Positions 36,284 through 45,741 of a stretch of 64,000 bases of DNA are shown here, piece after piece. Each line of letters opens with the position of its first letter. The first letter of the stretch is position 1. The DNA comes from UBA1723 sp045629285 (GTDB taxonomy: Bacteria > Bacteroidota > Bacteroidia > Bacteroidales > Paludibacteraceae): positions 1 through 64,000 of the forward strand of contig JAZQQY010000026.1 of the NCBI GenBank assembly GCA_045629285.1, in the 5' to 3' direction. The notes below the pieces were generated by a model. The model searched no databases. It was not told the DNA's origin and saw nothing but the letters and a program-made list of their open reading frames with translations. A program made the position numbers and the translations under genes.

Positions 36284-37723
36284 TTAGAAGTTAACGTAAA
36301 TAAACTGCCCGCTATCAAGCACGCCCATTGTGATCATGAAGCAAAACAAAAAGACGTAGAAGATCCATTTAACTATACGATTGTCAAGAAATTTAATTCT
36401 TGACCTGAAAAATTCTTCTCTGACTTCTCTTAATATCATTATGGGAAGCGACACTCCCAACGCAGTGATTGCAACCAACTCCAGTGGATCCAATTCAAAC
36501 TTTCCAAAATCAAAGATGATTCGTCCGATAAATGCGCCTGCATCAGAAATAGTCGGCATTCTGAAAAAGATCCATGCAAAACTTACCAATGAGAATGTCA
36601 CAATCATTCTGACTAATCTCACCAAAGTGAACGTTGCGGTCGTCTGCTTCAATTCCTCTTTTAGCTTGTCGCCGAAAATGGCTTTCTCGATAATCTGAAA
36701 AAGTCCGTGAAGCGCTCCCCATACGATGAAAGTGAAGTTTGCCCCATGCCATAATCCACTTACGAGAAACGTCATCATGATGTTGACGTACTGACGGAAT
36801 TTCGAGCATCTGTTTCCTCCTAGATTGATGTAGACGTGCGTAGTCAACCATTTGGTCAAAGAGATATGCCAACGCTTCCAGAATTCTGTGACTGATGCTG
36901 CAAGATAAGGACGCTCAAAGTTGTTGATCAGGTCAAAATCCAATGTCTTTGCTATTCCTATCGCCATCAATGAATATCCTGCAAAATCACAATAGATCTG
37001 GATGGTATACATGACACTTGCAAACAAACAGATTGCTCCTGAATAATGGATGTAGTTGGTGTAGATAGTGTCAACGTAAAGCCCGATTCTGTCGGCAATC
37101 ACAAGTTTCAAGAACATGCCCCAAAGCAACATCTTCAAACCGTTTTTCCCGGCTTGATATGTGAATGTGTGCTGATCCTTTATCTGAGGCATTAGATTCT
37201 TGGCAGTACTGATCGGTCCCGACAAGACTTGAGGGAAAAAGCCGATGAAAAGTGTGAAGTCGATAAGATCTTTCTCCGCTTCCACTCTTTTATGATATAC
37301 ATCCAAAACATATCCGACAGATTGGAATGTGAAGAAAGAGATTCCGACAGGTATGGCCCAGTTAAGCCCAGGCATATCAAAACGGAGTCCGGCAAGTTCC
37401 AATAACGATCCTAAACTTTCATTGATGAAATTATAGTATTTGAAGACAAGTAGAGGAAGAAGGCCAACTAAAGCAAAAACGGTGCAAATCGCTTTCTTTC
37501 TTTTCTCTTCAGACAGATCAGATATTATCTTTCCTCCAAAATAACAAACCAATGTCACTCCTAACAATACTAAAGCGAATGATGGCTTGAAATTCATGTA
37601 AAGCAAATAGCTGACAACAAGAAGGAATATGTTCCTTATTCTTCCAAATTTGGCTGGGATTAACCAATAAATGAAAAAGATTATTGGAAATATCAGCCAA
37701 AAATTAAAGCTATTGAATACCAT
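36284..37723 (-). CDS. MBOAT family O-acyltransferase (AlgI/DltB-like)
   Basis: A 479-residue polytopic membrane enzyme with about eleven hydrophobic segments. The MBOAT signature is present: KRWHISLTKWLTTHVYINLG, then the invariant His in VSGLWHGANFTFIVWGALHG. AlgI-type members transfer acetyl (or other acyl) groups across the inner membrane to a periplasmic or surface acceptor. ATG at 37723 gives the usual MVFNSFNFWLIFP start; the TTG at 37729 adds two residues. It follows the ABC exporter gene by 42 bases and precedes the SGNH gene by 12. Confidence 0.93.
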   Translation of the reverse strand: MVFNSFNFWLIFPIIFFIYWLIPAKFGRIRNIFLLVVSYLLYMNFKPSFALVLLGVTLVCYFGGKIISDLSEEKRKKAICTVFALVGLLPLLVFKYYNFINESLGSLLELAGLRFDMPGLNWAIPVGISFFTFQSVGYVLDVYHKRVEAEKDLIDFTLFIGFFPQVLSGPISTAKNLMPQIKDQHTFTYQAGKNGLKMLLWGMFLKLVIADRIGLYVDTIYTNYIHYSGAICLFASVMYTIQIYCDFAGYSLMAIGIAKTLDFDLINNFERPYLAASVTEFWKRWHISLTKWLTTHVYINLGGNRCSKFRQYVNIMMTFLVSGLWHGANFTFIVWGALHGLFQIIEKAIFGDKLKEELKQTTATFTLVRLVRMIVTFSLVSFAWIFFRMPTISDAGAFIGRIIFDFGKFELDPLELVAITALGVSLPIMILREVREEFFRSRIKFLDNRIVKWIFYVFLFCFMITMGVLDSGQFIYVNF

Positions 37724-37765
37724 ATTCAATTATTATTTGATGCAACAAAACAGATGTGACTAATT

Positions 37766-39583
37766 TTATTTTTGCATAGAGTACAGCTTGCAATACAATC
37801 CGCCTTTCTGTATCAACTCATCGTGTGTGCCTCTTTCTACTATTTCGCCTTTCTCAAGGACACAGATCAAATCTGCTTTCTTGATTGTGGATAGACGATG
37901 TGCAATCACAATAGTCGTACGGTTTTTCATCAACTCTTCAAGCGCTGCCTGTACTAGCTTCTCGCTTTCTGTGTCAAGAGCCGATGTCGCTTCGTCCAAA
38001 ATGAGGATAGACGGGTTCTTTAGAATGGCACGTGCTATACTCAATCTCTGACGCTGACCGCCGGAAAGTCTGCCTCCATGGTCGCCGATATTGGTCTGAT
38101 AACCTTCTTCTGTCTCCATGATGAACTTGTGGGCATTGGCGATTTTTGCGGCACTGATGATATCCTCATCTGTCGCATTGTCTGTGCCGAACTTTATGTT
38201 GTTATAAATGGAATCGTTGAATAGGATAGGGTCTTGGTTCACATTTCCCATATATCCACGTAGATCGTGTAGTGAGAAGTTGCGGATGTCTGTTCCGTCG
38301 ATTGTGATTGATCCCTTTTGTATGTCATAGAATCTTGGCAAAAGGTCTACCATTGTAGACTTTCCTGATCCTGATGCACCTACAAGAGCGACAGTCTGAC
38401 CTTTCTTGATGTTTAGTGAAACACCCTTGAGAATCCACTCCTCCTCGTATTTGAACCAAATGTCATTGAATGAGATTTCGTTTTCGAATGGCTCAGCCTT
38501 AACAGGATTGGCGACAACTTTCAAAGGATTGTTTGCCAACAATACCATGTCGATTCTGGCTAAGGAAGCCTTGCCTTTCTCAATGCTGTACATTGCTTTC
38601 GAAAGGTCTTTTGCAGGATTGATGATGCTGTAGAAAATGACAAGGTAGTATATGAACTCGCCTGCATTCAGGTGGCTTTCGCCGTTAAGGATAAGAGATC
38701 CTCCGAAAACCAAAACGATCGCTATCATTATAGTTCCCAAAAACTCACTCATCGGATGAGCTAATGAATAACGACGGTTGATCTTGTTTGTCGTGCTTCT
38801 CAACTGATTGTTCAACTCTCCAAAACGCTTGTTGATATGCTCTTCTGCGTTGAATGCTTTGATTACACGTAATCCGTTGAGTGTCTCTTCTATGATCGAA
38901 GTCAGACTTCCTTGTTGCTCTTGTCCGACTACTGATTTTCTTTTTAAGCTTCTTCCCACTCTGCCCATTGCAAATCCGGCAATTGGTAGTACCAAAAGCA
39001 CAAATAGCGTAAGCTCCCAACTCAATGTGAGCATCACACCAAGATAGATAATGATCATTATGGGATTTTTACTAAGCAACTCGATTGAACTCATGATGGA
39101 AACTTCCACTTCTCCGACATCCGACAACATTCTTGCCATGATGTCTCCCTTTTTCTGCTTGTCGTAGAAACCTAGGTTGAGATCAACGATTTTTGCGTAC
39201 ATGTCACGACGGATGTCGCGCACAAGTCCTGTACGCATCGGAATGATGAAATACGAAGCCAAGTATGTCGTCCCTGTCTTTAATAGGGTCATGAAAATAA
39301 GCACGACCGCTAATATAAGGAGTGTGTCTATGCCTCCGTGATTTTCGATGTATTGTTGTACGAAATAATATCCGTTATTTTTGATACTGTCTAACGACCA
39401 TGGCTGAAACTCATAGACTGTCTGCTCTGTTTTGAACAGAATCTGAAGTATGGGAATCAGTACGGCGAATGAAAAGATCGAAAACAATGCCGACAACACA
39501 TTGCACAGAATGTTCAGTGCAATGTGTCCCTTATAGCGGGCGGCAAATCTTTTGATCAGTGTTATAAACTGTGGTGTCTTCAA
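37766..39583 (-). CDS. ABC exporter, fused permease and ATPase (MsbA-like)
   Basis: Six N-terminal transmembrane segments (~20-320) of the type-I exporter fold are followed by a nucleotide-binding domain with Walker A VGASGSGKST (~401-410), signature LSGGQRQRLSIARA (~500-513), Walker B SILILDEATSALD and the H-loop VIAHRLSTI. Length 605 is normal for a half-transporter that dimerises. MsbA-type exporters flip lipid A or lipid-linked material. The gene starts 6 bases after purB ends and leads to the MBOAT gene, so the exported lipid or glycan may be the target of O-acylation. That link is inference. Confidence 0.92.
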   Translation of the reverse strand: MKTPQFITLIKRFAARYKGHIALNILCNVLSALFSIFSFAVLIPILQILFKTEQTVYEFQPWSLDSIKNNGYYFVQQYIENHGGIDTLLILAVVLIFMTLLKTGTTYLASYFIIPMRTGLVRDIRRDMYAKIVDLNLGFYDKQKKGDIMARMLSDVGEVEVSIMSSIELLSKNPIMIIIYLGVMLTLSWELTLFVLLVLPIAGFAMGRVGRSLKRKSVVGQEQQGSLTSIIEETLNGLRVIKAFNAEEHINKRFGELNNQLRSTTNKINRRYSLAHPMSEFLGTIMIAIVLVFGGSLILNGESHLNAGEFIYYLVIFYSIINPAKDLSKAMYSIEKGKASLARIDMVLLANNPLKVVANPVKAEPFENEISFNDIWFKYEEEWILKGVSLNIKKGQTVALVGASGSGKSTMVDLLPRFYDIQKGSITIDGTDIRNFSLHDLRGYMGNVNQDPILFNDSIYNNIKFGTDNATDEDIISAAKIANAHKFIMETEEGYQTNIGDHGGRLSGGQRQRLSIARAILKNPSILILDEATSALDTESEKLVQAALEELMKNRTTIVIAHRLSTIKKADLICVLEKGEIVERGTHDELIQKGGLYCKLYSMQK

Positions 39584-39589
39584 TGCAAA

Positions 39590-40939
39590 TTATTTATAGA
39601 TACCAGTGTAAGTGTTAGGCTTGATGGCACGAAGCTCTGCCTTAACCTTCTCGTCTACATTCAGTGTCTCGATGAAATCAGCGATTGATTTCTCTGTGAT
39701 CTTCTGGTTTGTACGAGTCAACTCCTTCAATGTCTCGTAAGGGTTTGGATAGTTCTCACGACGCAAGATTGTCTGGATACCTTCAGCAACGACTGCCCAG
39801 TTTTTCTCCAAATCAGCTGCAATGGCCTCCTCGTTAAGAAGAAGCTTGCCAAGACCTTTCTGGATCGACTTGATAGATATGATTGAGTGAGCCAAAGGCA
39901 CACCGATATTTCTCAATACTGTTGAGTCAGTCAAGTCGCGCTGCAAACGAGATACAGGAAGCTTAGCTGACAAATGCTCAAGGATAGCGTTTGCGATACC
40001 TAGGTTACCCTCTGCGTTCTCGTAGTCGATTGGGTTAACCTTGTGTGGCATTGCCGATGAACCAACCTCTCCCTTCTTGATCTTCTGCTTGAAGTACTCC
40101 ATCATGATGTACATCCAGAAGTCGCGGCAAAGGTCGATCATGATTACGTTTATTCTCTTTACACTGTCGAATACGCGGCTCAAGTTGTCATAGTTAGAGA
40201 TCTGAGTCGTGTAAGCCTCTCTCTCGACACCTAGCTTCTCAGCTGTAAACTTGTTTCCGAATGCGATCCAGTCTACGTTAGGGAATGCCACGTTGTGAGC
40301 GTTGAAGTTACCTGTCGCTCCACCGAACTTTGCTGGCATCTTCATTGTCTTCAACTCAGCAAGCTGAACCTGTAGACGAGAAACGAATACCTTGATTTCC
40401 TTACCTAGACGAGTAGGGGATGCTGGCTGACCGTGAGTCTTTGCCAACATTGCGATATCTTTCCACTCTGTTGCAAACTCATCAAGTTTTGCGATCAAAC
40501 CTTCGACCTCTGGGATAAATACCTCGTCAAGTGCCTCACGCATTGACATCGGAATTGAAGTGTTGTTGATGTCCTGGCTAGTCAAACCGAAGTGGATGTA
40601 TTCCTTGGCATCCTTCAAGCCAAGAGCTTCAAACTTCTCCTTCAAGAAGTACTCTACTGCCTTAACGTCGTGGTTTGTTACGCTTTCGATTTCCTTGATA
40701 CGGTTAGCATCCTCAACTGAGAAGTCTGCGTAAATCTTTCTCAAGTCAGCAAATACCTTGCTGTCGATGCCCTTAAGTGCTGGCAATGGAATCTCGCATA
40801 ATGCGATAAAATACTCCACCTCTACACGCACTCTATACTTGATTAGAGCGAACTCTGAAAAATATCCTGCTAATGCATCTGCTTTGCTTCTATATCTTCC
40901 GTCTACTGGAGATATAGCTGTCAATTCCTGTAAATTCAT
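39590..40939 (-). CDS. purB: Adenylosuccinate lyase
   Basis: Cleaves SAICAR and adenylosuccinate in purine synthesis. The fumarase/aspartase-superfamily signature SSAMPHKVNPIDYENAEG is present, along with the TSQDINNTSIPM and AKTHGQPASPTRLGKE blocks and an N-terminal ISPVDGRYRSK. Length 449 is normal. It begins a probable operon with the ABC exporter (6-base gap), MBOAT and SGNH genes, an unusual pairing of a housekeeping enzyme with envelope-modification genes. Upstream on the - strand, TATCTTTG (40982-40975) is a good -7 element. Confidence 0.96.
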   Translation of the reverse strand: MNLQELTAISPVDGRYRSKADALAGYFSEFALIKYRVRVEVEYFIALCEIPLPALKGIDSKVFADLRKIYADFSVEDANRIKEIESVTNHDVKAVEYFLKEKFEALGLKDAKEYIHFGLTSQDINNTSIPMSMREALDEVFIPEVEGLIAKLDEFATEWKDIAMLAKTHGQPASPTRLGKEIKVFVSRLQVQLAELKTMKMPAKFGGATGNFNAHNVAFPNVDWIAFGNKFTAEKLGVEREAYTTQISNYDNLSRVFDSVKRINVIMIDLCRDFWMYIMMEYFKQKIKKGEVGSSAMPHKVNPIDYENAEGNLGIANAILEHLSAKLPVSRLQRDLTDSTVLRNIGVPLAHSIISIKSIQKGLGKLLLNEEAIAADLEKNWAVVAEGIQTILRRENYPNPYETLKELTRTNQKITEKSIADFIETLNVDEKVKAELRAIKPNTYTGIYK

Positions 40940-40974
40940 ACTTGACTTATTTGTTTATATGTAGAAATACCTTG

Positions 40975-41009
40975 CAAAGATAAGCATTTTATTCCTAATT
41001 CGTGACAAA
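40975..41009 (-). promoter_or_regulatory. Probable promoter of the purB operon
   Basis: TATCTTTG on the - strand (40982-40975) matches the -7 element; TTTG at 41009-41006 is a candidate -33 element, but the 23-base spacer is longer than the usual 19-21. Confidence 0.4.
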
Positions 41010-41057
41010 CCATGCTGATAATGTTGTTGAATGCGAGCAATCGTGTCTTTGACAGGC

Positions 41058-41711
41058 TTAGAATGTACCGGAACTTGTTACTGGTCGGATAGGTCTTCCG
41101 TAATATCGTCCATAGCTTCCGTTACTCATGTACTTGGATATGGAGTGAAAACACAGACACCATGAACGGAATGTGTTTGTCTCATCTACAGATGCACACC
41201 AATATCTGCCATAACCAGCTTCCTTGTGGGAATTGCCGAAATAATTTCCTGCAGCAGGTAGGAATATGCTGTTCCCGTTTTTGCCCTTGACTTCGTAGCC
41301 TTCTTTCTTTTTGTCCCAGACCCAGTCGCAATTCTCGATCAACTCGTCAAAGTCTTCTTTTGTGGGTGTTCTCCAACCGTCGCCCCAATTTCTTGTGGCG
41401 GCATCATATTTGGATGTCAATTCTCCATCTTCGTTTATTATTTCTGCGGCATTCAATGATGTCGCGTCTTTGTTGTAGGCCTCAGTGTCTTTTCCATACT
41501 CGCTCTTGGTAGAAACTTCACCCCATGCAAAGTATCCGCCAGAAATATTGTTGGAATCGGCACCAACGTTCATAGTCGCCCACTTGTTGCCGCTGGGAAG
41601 CCCAAGATCAATGTATTCGTGACCGTTGAGATTTCCAGATAACGTCTGAGCAAATAGTGACGTCAGACCTGTCAAAAACAATCCTGCTAATAATGATATG
41701 TATTTTTCCAC
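41058..41711 (-). CDS. Exported FISUMP-domain protein
   Basis: A signal peptide (MEKYISLLAGLFLTGLTSLFA) is followed by a Fibrobacter-succinogenes-major-paralogous type domain: HEYIDLGLPSGNKWATMNVG, YFAWGEVSTKSEYG, WRTPTKEDFDELIENC, SIFLPAAGNYF and YGRPIRPV. These domains are common in secreted Bacteroidota proteins, and the role is unknown. The frame opens with a GTG codon at 41711; there is no ATG nearby in frame, and the signal peptide demands this start. It stands alone with its own promoter. Confidence 0.82.
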   Translation of the reverse strand: MEKYISLLAGLFLTGLTSLFAQTLSGNLNGHEYIDLGLPSGNKWATMNVGADSNNISGGYFAWGEVSTKSEYGKDTEAYNKDATSLNAAEIINEDGELTSKYDAATRNWGDGWRTPTKEDFDELIENCDWVWDKKKEGYEVKGKNGNSIFLPAAGNYFGNSHKEAGYGRYWCASVDETNTFRSWCLCFHSISKYMSNGSYGRYYGRPIRPVTSSGTF

Positions 41712-41757
41712 TGCCCTAAGTTGTTTTAAGTTAAACCTTTATTAAAATCCTTTACTT

Positions 41758-41789
41758 CAAATTTAGTAAAGTGAATCTATGATTCCAAA
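41758..41789 (-). promoter_or_regulatory. Promoter of the FISUMP gene
   Basis: On the - strand TTTG (41789-41786), a 20-base spacer and TAAATTTG (41765-41758) fit the Bacteroidetes consensus. The GTG start lies 47 bases downstream. Confidence 0.55.
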
Positions 41790-41880
41790 TGATTTGTAGT
41801 TAAAAAATGCTACACTTGCTGAAGAACACAAAATGGGCATTTGAACCTGTTTTCTCCAACATATAATTGATGAATTTATA

Positions 41881-41908
41881 AAAAAAAGACACGATTGCTC
41901 GTGTCTTT
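41881..41908 (-). terminator. Terminator of the DUF5686 gene
   Basis: On the - strand AAAGACACGA (41908-41899) pairs perfectly with TCGTGTCTTT (41894-41885) around GCAA and is followed by a T-run. Confidence 0.92.
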
Positions 41909-41925
41909 GTATATTCTTTTTGGGG

Positions 41926-44508
41926 TTAGAACGTAAATTTTAATCCGAATCTCATGCCCCATTTGTTAACACGTGCATTAGGATAATTCTCGTCGTAATC
42001 AAGATATGTGATGCGTCGTACCAACTCTACTTGGAAGATCTTGATGATGTTGTATAATCCGACACTTGCTTCCATATACGGTATGTTGGTGTCGCTTATC
42101 ACACGTGTGTTCTCAGGCAAAATGAACAACTCTTGGTCGTCTTTGCTGGCACGTGGATTGTTTTTGTCCGAAACGCCTCCATACAACATTCTGAATGACC
42201 AAAACTCTCGCAATTTCAATTTGTTGATCAACGGAATTCTAGAGAGCAACCATCCGTCAAGACAATGCTTTAGCTCGACACTGCAATACTGGTCGTTGAT
42301 GAATTCCATGTTGCTCATCAAGTAAAACGACTCGCTGCCTACGAAGTACGATAGGTTGGTGGCTGGCATGAATAGCAATGGATACGGAACTTTGTTGAAT
42401 ACCTTGCCGCCTTTGACAAACGCATCCAAGTAACCTGCAGGGGCCAAAGAGAATCTTTGGTCGTAACATAGCTCCAATCTGTTGTAAGAGTAGTCCGACC
42501 AGATTTTGTCGGATGCTCCTATATATGTCAAACTGATGCGTGGATGCTCGTTTGTTAGTGTATAACGAGCCAAACCGACCTGATGGAACTGCACAGGTGT
42601 GAATGATACCTCTGCACTCAACTCGGTTGTCTTGAAATTGTCGACCAAGTCGTTTGTGTGGTTGTGTCGGTATTCAAGTTCGTCTGCCGCCTCCTCTGTG
42701 TTGTGGCGTACGGATAGTGAATAGCTGATGCCGTTTTTGAATTCGTACGTATGTATGAATTGTGAACGTCGATAATATGCAAATTGGTTCGGATTCTCCC
42801 ATCTGAAGCTGCCGAATAGGTTTCCTTGACGGCTTGTCGTAAAACGGTTGCCTGGCATGTCACAATCGAACGTGTAGTTGAAGCGTATGCTTCTGCGTGG
42901 AAATTCGAATCTGCTCTTGTCTTTGTCAATAAATGAGTATTCTGCCTCTCCTTGATATTTTAGTCTCTTGTCTCTGAATCCGAATGCTGTGTAACCTCCG
43001 ACAAACCAGCGTGGAGACAATCCTGTGCCTGTCTGTGCTCCTACAAGCACACGCGGCCCTTCAAGGTGGTTGAAAGAGATGATGTTGAAAATTGGTCCGA
43101 TGTGGAGCCAAGGCTTTTTGATTCCACCCACTGGAATGTGACCGTCAAGGATAGTGCGTGCCGAGAAGTTTGCAAAACGCATCATTTTGTTTGTTCCGGC
43201 TCTAGACTTAAGCGAATCTATGTTTTTCATGGCCTCCTCAGGGACATCTTCCGGAAGCAATGAATACCAGTCGTCCTCTTTGTTTCCATCCTCGTTACTT
43301 GATGCTGCAACTTCATGTTTTCCTACATTCTCGAATTCAGTAGGGGAGTAGTAACGCTCGATTTTTGCGAACAACCCTTTGACTCTATGGGCACTCTCCA
43401 ACGGATTTCCTTCCATTGCAAGTGTACTTTTCTTCAATGGCCAGAATCCGTTTTCTGTCTCTTCGAAATCCTGCCATATTCTCATTGCCTGCACGAAGTT
43501 GATTCTAGAATTCTCGGTAAGCTTCATGTCGATATGACGCACTCCGTAAGAACTGTCCTTGGCGACAAGCATGTGGCCGACAAATCCGAAGTTTTCCTTA
43601 ACTGCAGGAGCGAAGTTCAATTTGATATAATCCCTGCCTTCGCCGTTGTAGTTCTTGATCGTGTCGGTGATGTAGTAGTGGTAGTAAGTCGCTCCGTATT
43701 TTGCTATCGGCGACGTGAAGTCAGTGAACAATAGACGGAAATCGTTGTCGTAGATGTTGATTTCCTGTGCTGCATCTGCCATCAGAGTTGAGAATGCATC
43801 TTCAGGAATCACTTCAATGATGGTCGTGCTTTTAGTGTCCAGAACTTCGTTTTGAACTTTCCTTTTTCCAGTGTGAGTATTGTCGGAAATCTGCTCTTCG
43901 ATGAATAGCGGAATATATACAGCTCCGGTTGCCTCCGAAGTGTCTGTTGACATTTCCAATGCACTTACATCCTTTCCTTTGGCACGACGACGTTCGATCA
44001 TGTCGTCGATGTTGGTCATTCCTAACGTCTGCTTTGTGTAGCAACGGTTTGTGAAATAGTCTGCTTTACGTGGATCAAACGAATCCTTTTGCTCTATCAC
44101 TCTCTTTATCAAGTCGACGGCAGGATTGTTTTTTCTGCGGTAGTGTACACGCTGTCTTTTGACTACCACCTCCTGCAACATGTTGTCTGGAGCCAATCTG
44201 ATATTGCCGACCAACCCTTCATGCCTGATCTTGATCGTCTTGTCTTTATATCCGATAAATGCAACTGTGAGTGTCGTCAATGGGTTTTCACTCTTCAATG
44301 TGAAACGACCCTCAATGTCGGCAGTCGTGCCGATTGTTGTGCCGGCTACATATACACTTGCGTATGGCACGCTTTCTGCACTTGTGGAGTCGGTAACGAT
44401 TCCGCTGTATGTGTACATGTTTTGAGCTGTAAGATTGGATGCATATCCAATCAAACAGAGTAATAGTAGAATATAGTATGTAAAGTTCTTTTTTGTCATC
44501 AGTCTCAT
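41926..44508 (-). CDS. DUF5686 outer-membrane protein with carboxypeptidase-regulatory-like domain
   Basis: A signal peptide (about residues 1-28, MRLMTKKNFTYYILLLLCL) precedes a CarboxypepD_reg-like plug-type domain (~32-115; YTYSGIVTDSTSAESVPYAS, DIEGRFTLKSE). The rest is a long DUF5686-type barrel (YTKQTLGMTN, DFTSPIAKYGATYYHYYI, GPIFNIISFNHLEGPRV) ending in phenylalanine (WGMRFGLKFTF). DUF5686 proteins are Bacteroidota outer-membrane barrels of unknown transport role. Length 860 is typical. A second in-frame ATG lies three codons downstream. It is monocistronic, with a terminator immediately after it. Confidence 0.85.
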   Translation of the reverse strand: MRLMTKKNFTYYILLLLCLIGYASNLTAQNMYTYSGIVTDSTSAESVPYASVYVAGTTIGTTADIEGRFTLKSENPLTTLTVAFIGYKDKTIKIRHEGLVGNIRLAPDNMLQEVVVKRQRVHYRRKNNPAVDLIKRVIEQKDSFDPRKADYFTNRCYTKQTLGMTNIDDMIERRRAKGKDVSALEMSTDTSEATGAVYIPLFIEEQISDNTHTGKRKVQNEVLDTKSTTIIEVIPEDAFSTLMADAAQEINIYDNDFRLLFTDFTSPIAKYGATYYHYYITDTIKNYNGEGRDYIKLNFAPAVKENFGFVGHMLVAKDSSYGVRHIDMKLTENSRINFVQAMRIWQDFEETENGFWPLKKSTLAMEGNPLESAHRVKGLFAKIERYYSPTEFENVGKHEVAASSNEDGNKEDDWYSLLPEDVPEEAMKNIDSLKSRAGTNKMMRFANFSARTILDGHIPVGGIKKPWLHIGPIFNIISFNHLEGPRVLVGAQTGTGLSPRWFVGGYTAFGFRDKRLKYQGEAEYSFIDKDKSRFEFPRRSIRFNYTFDCDMPGNRFTTSRQGNLFGSFRWENPNQFAYYRRSQFIHTYEFKNGISYSLSVRHNTEEAADELEYRHNHTNDLVDNFKTTELSAEVSFTPVQFHQVGLARYTLTNEHPRISLTYIGASDKIWSDYSYNRLELCYDQRFSLAPAGYLDAFVKGGKVFNKVPYPLLFMPATNLSYFVGSESFYLMSNMEFINDQYCSVELKHCLDGWLLSRIPLINKLKLREFWSFRMLYGGVSDKNNPRASKDDQELFILPENTRVISDTNIPYMEASVGLYNIIKIFQVELVRRITYLDYDENYPNARVNKWGMRFGLKFTF

Positions 44509-44518
44509 GTATCTGTTG

Positions 44519-44526
44519 CAAAAATA
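44519..44526 (-). promoter_or_regulatory. -7 element of the DUF5686 gene
   Basis: TATTTTTG on the - strand, 10 bases upstream of the ATG at 44508, fits TAnnTTTG. It would leave an almost leaderless transcript, or the second ATG at 44499 may be used. The -33 element is not evident. Confidence 0.4.
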
Positions 44527-44650
44527 GGGATTTTGAAGCAGATAGAGATGTTACAAAAGTCGGAATAAATTGTCTATTTAACTTATTATAACAAAATATA
44601 ATAGTTTGTTTACGTATAGTTGAGAAGTTCAAACGTTTTTGCGAATAGTT

Positions 44651-44686
44651 TAAAACAAAAGTGGAATGCGTTTTTGCATCCCACTT
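44651..44686 (-). terminator. Terminator of the wlbB-wlbA pair
   Basis: On the - strand AAGTGGGATGC (44686-44676) pairs with GCATTCCACTT (44669-44659), one mismatch, around AAAAAC, followed by TTGTTTT. Confidence 0.85.
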
Positions 44687-44698
44687 CCATTTTTGCAT

Positions 44699-45736
44699 TT
44701 ATGCTTTCTTCCAGTGCTCATCACGGCACTTGTACATCTTCTCTATGATTTCGACGACTTTTGAGCCTTCGGCAAGAGTCGTAGTCGGAGTCGCTCCCTT
44801 AGTCAGAGTGTCGACCACGTTGCGGATCACGTAGTGGTGATTCTGGGCTGAACCCTTGTACGGACCGTAATCGTTTGGCGGATTAGACGGTGCAAGTTCT
44901 GGCATTGTGTAGTTTTCAATGTCGCAGTAGACAACCTCGTTCATATATTGACCGGCAACTTTTATGGTTCCCTTTTCGCCGATGATTGTGATACTGCTTT
45001 CAAGGTTCTTATTCCAAACTGCAGAACTGTAGCACATTGTCCCCATACCACCGTTGACGAAATCGAACGAAACGAAACCGCTATCCTCGAATGCAGTCAG
45101 TTTTTGGTGTGTGAAGTCGGCGAAATTGCCTCTTACATTTTTGATGTCGCCAAAAAGCCAGTACATGATATCAATGAAGTGGGAGAACTGGGTGAACAGT
45201 GTTCCTCCGTCAAGATCGGCTGTGCCGTGCCAATTGCCTGGCTTATAGTAACGTTCGTCGCGATTCCAATAGCAACATAGCTGCACCATGAAAATATTGC
45301 CAAGACGTTTCTGCTCGATAGTGTCCTTCAACCACACTGATGGTGGCGAATATCTGTTTTGCATCACACAGAAAACGCGCTTGCCGCTCTTTTCTGCAGC
45401 ATCCTTTATCATCTGAGCCTCTGCTGTCGACAATGCGATAGGCTTCTCAATGACCACATTGTAGCCAGCAAGAAGAGATTTTGCGGCATATTCTGCATGG
45501 AATCCGTTGGGGACACATATATTTATGACATCGGCGTCGATGCCAGAAGAGATCATCTCGTCAAATGAAGAATAGAATGGGGCATCGTCCACAGGAAGGT
45601 TGAGAGCCTCCTTGGGAAGAATGTCGCAGATGGCGGCAAGAGTGGCTCCGGCTTCACGTCTGATCATTTCTGCATGACGTTTGCCGATGTGTCCCTGTCC
45701 GACGACTGCAAACTTCACATCTCTATTTGTTATCAT
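44699..45736 (-). CDS. wlbA: Gfo/Idh/MocA oxidoreductase, WlbA/WbpB-like
   Basis: An NAD-dependent sugar oxidoreductase: Rossmann motif VVGQGHIGKRHAEMI, the catalytic VIEKPIALS block (EKP), and ALSTAEAQMIKDAAEKSG. Residue blocks such as QNRYSPPSVWLKDTI, NWHGTADLDGGTLFTQFSHF and DIMYWLFGDI match the WlbA/WbpB group that oxidises C3 of UDP-GlcNAc-uronate. It directly follows a WlbB-like acetyltransferase gene (5-base gap), which together point to a UDP-2,3-diacetamido-uronate pathway. A matching dehydrogenase is at 48139, but no WlbC/WbpE aminotransferase is seen in the window. Confidence 0.83.
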   Translation of the reverse strand: MITNRDVKFAVVGQGHIGKRHAEMIRREAGATLAAICDILPKEALNLPVDDAPFYSSFDEMISSGIDADVINICVPNGFHAEYAAKSLLAGYNVVIEKPIALSTAEAQMIKDAAEKSGKRVFCVMQNRYSPPSVWLKDTIEQKRLGNIFMVQLCCYWNRDERYYKPGNWHGTADLDGGTLFTQFSHFIDIMYWLFGDIKNVRGNFADFTHQKLTAFEDSGFVSFDFVNGGMGTMCYSSAVWNKNLESSITIIGEKGTIKVAGQYMNEVVYCDIENYTMPELAPSNPPNDYGPYKGSAQNHHYVIRNVVDTLTKGATPTTTLAEGSKVVEIIEKMYKCRDEHWKKA

Positions 45737-45741
45737 TATTG

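Noticed and set aside
41058..41711. Calling the FISUMP gene a lipoprotein
   Set aside because: The signal peptide ends with LFAQ and no cysteine follows, so the typical lipobox is missing.
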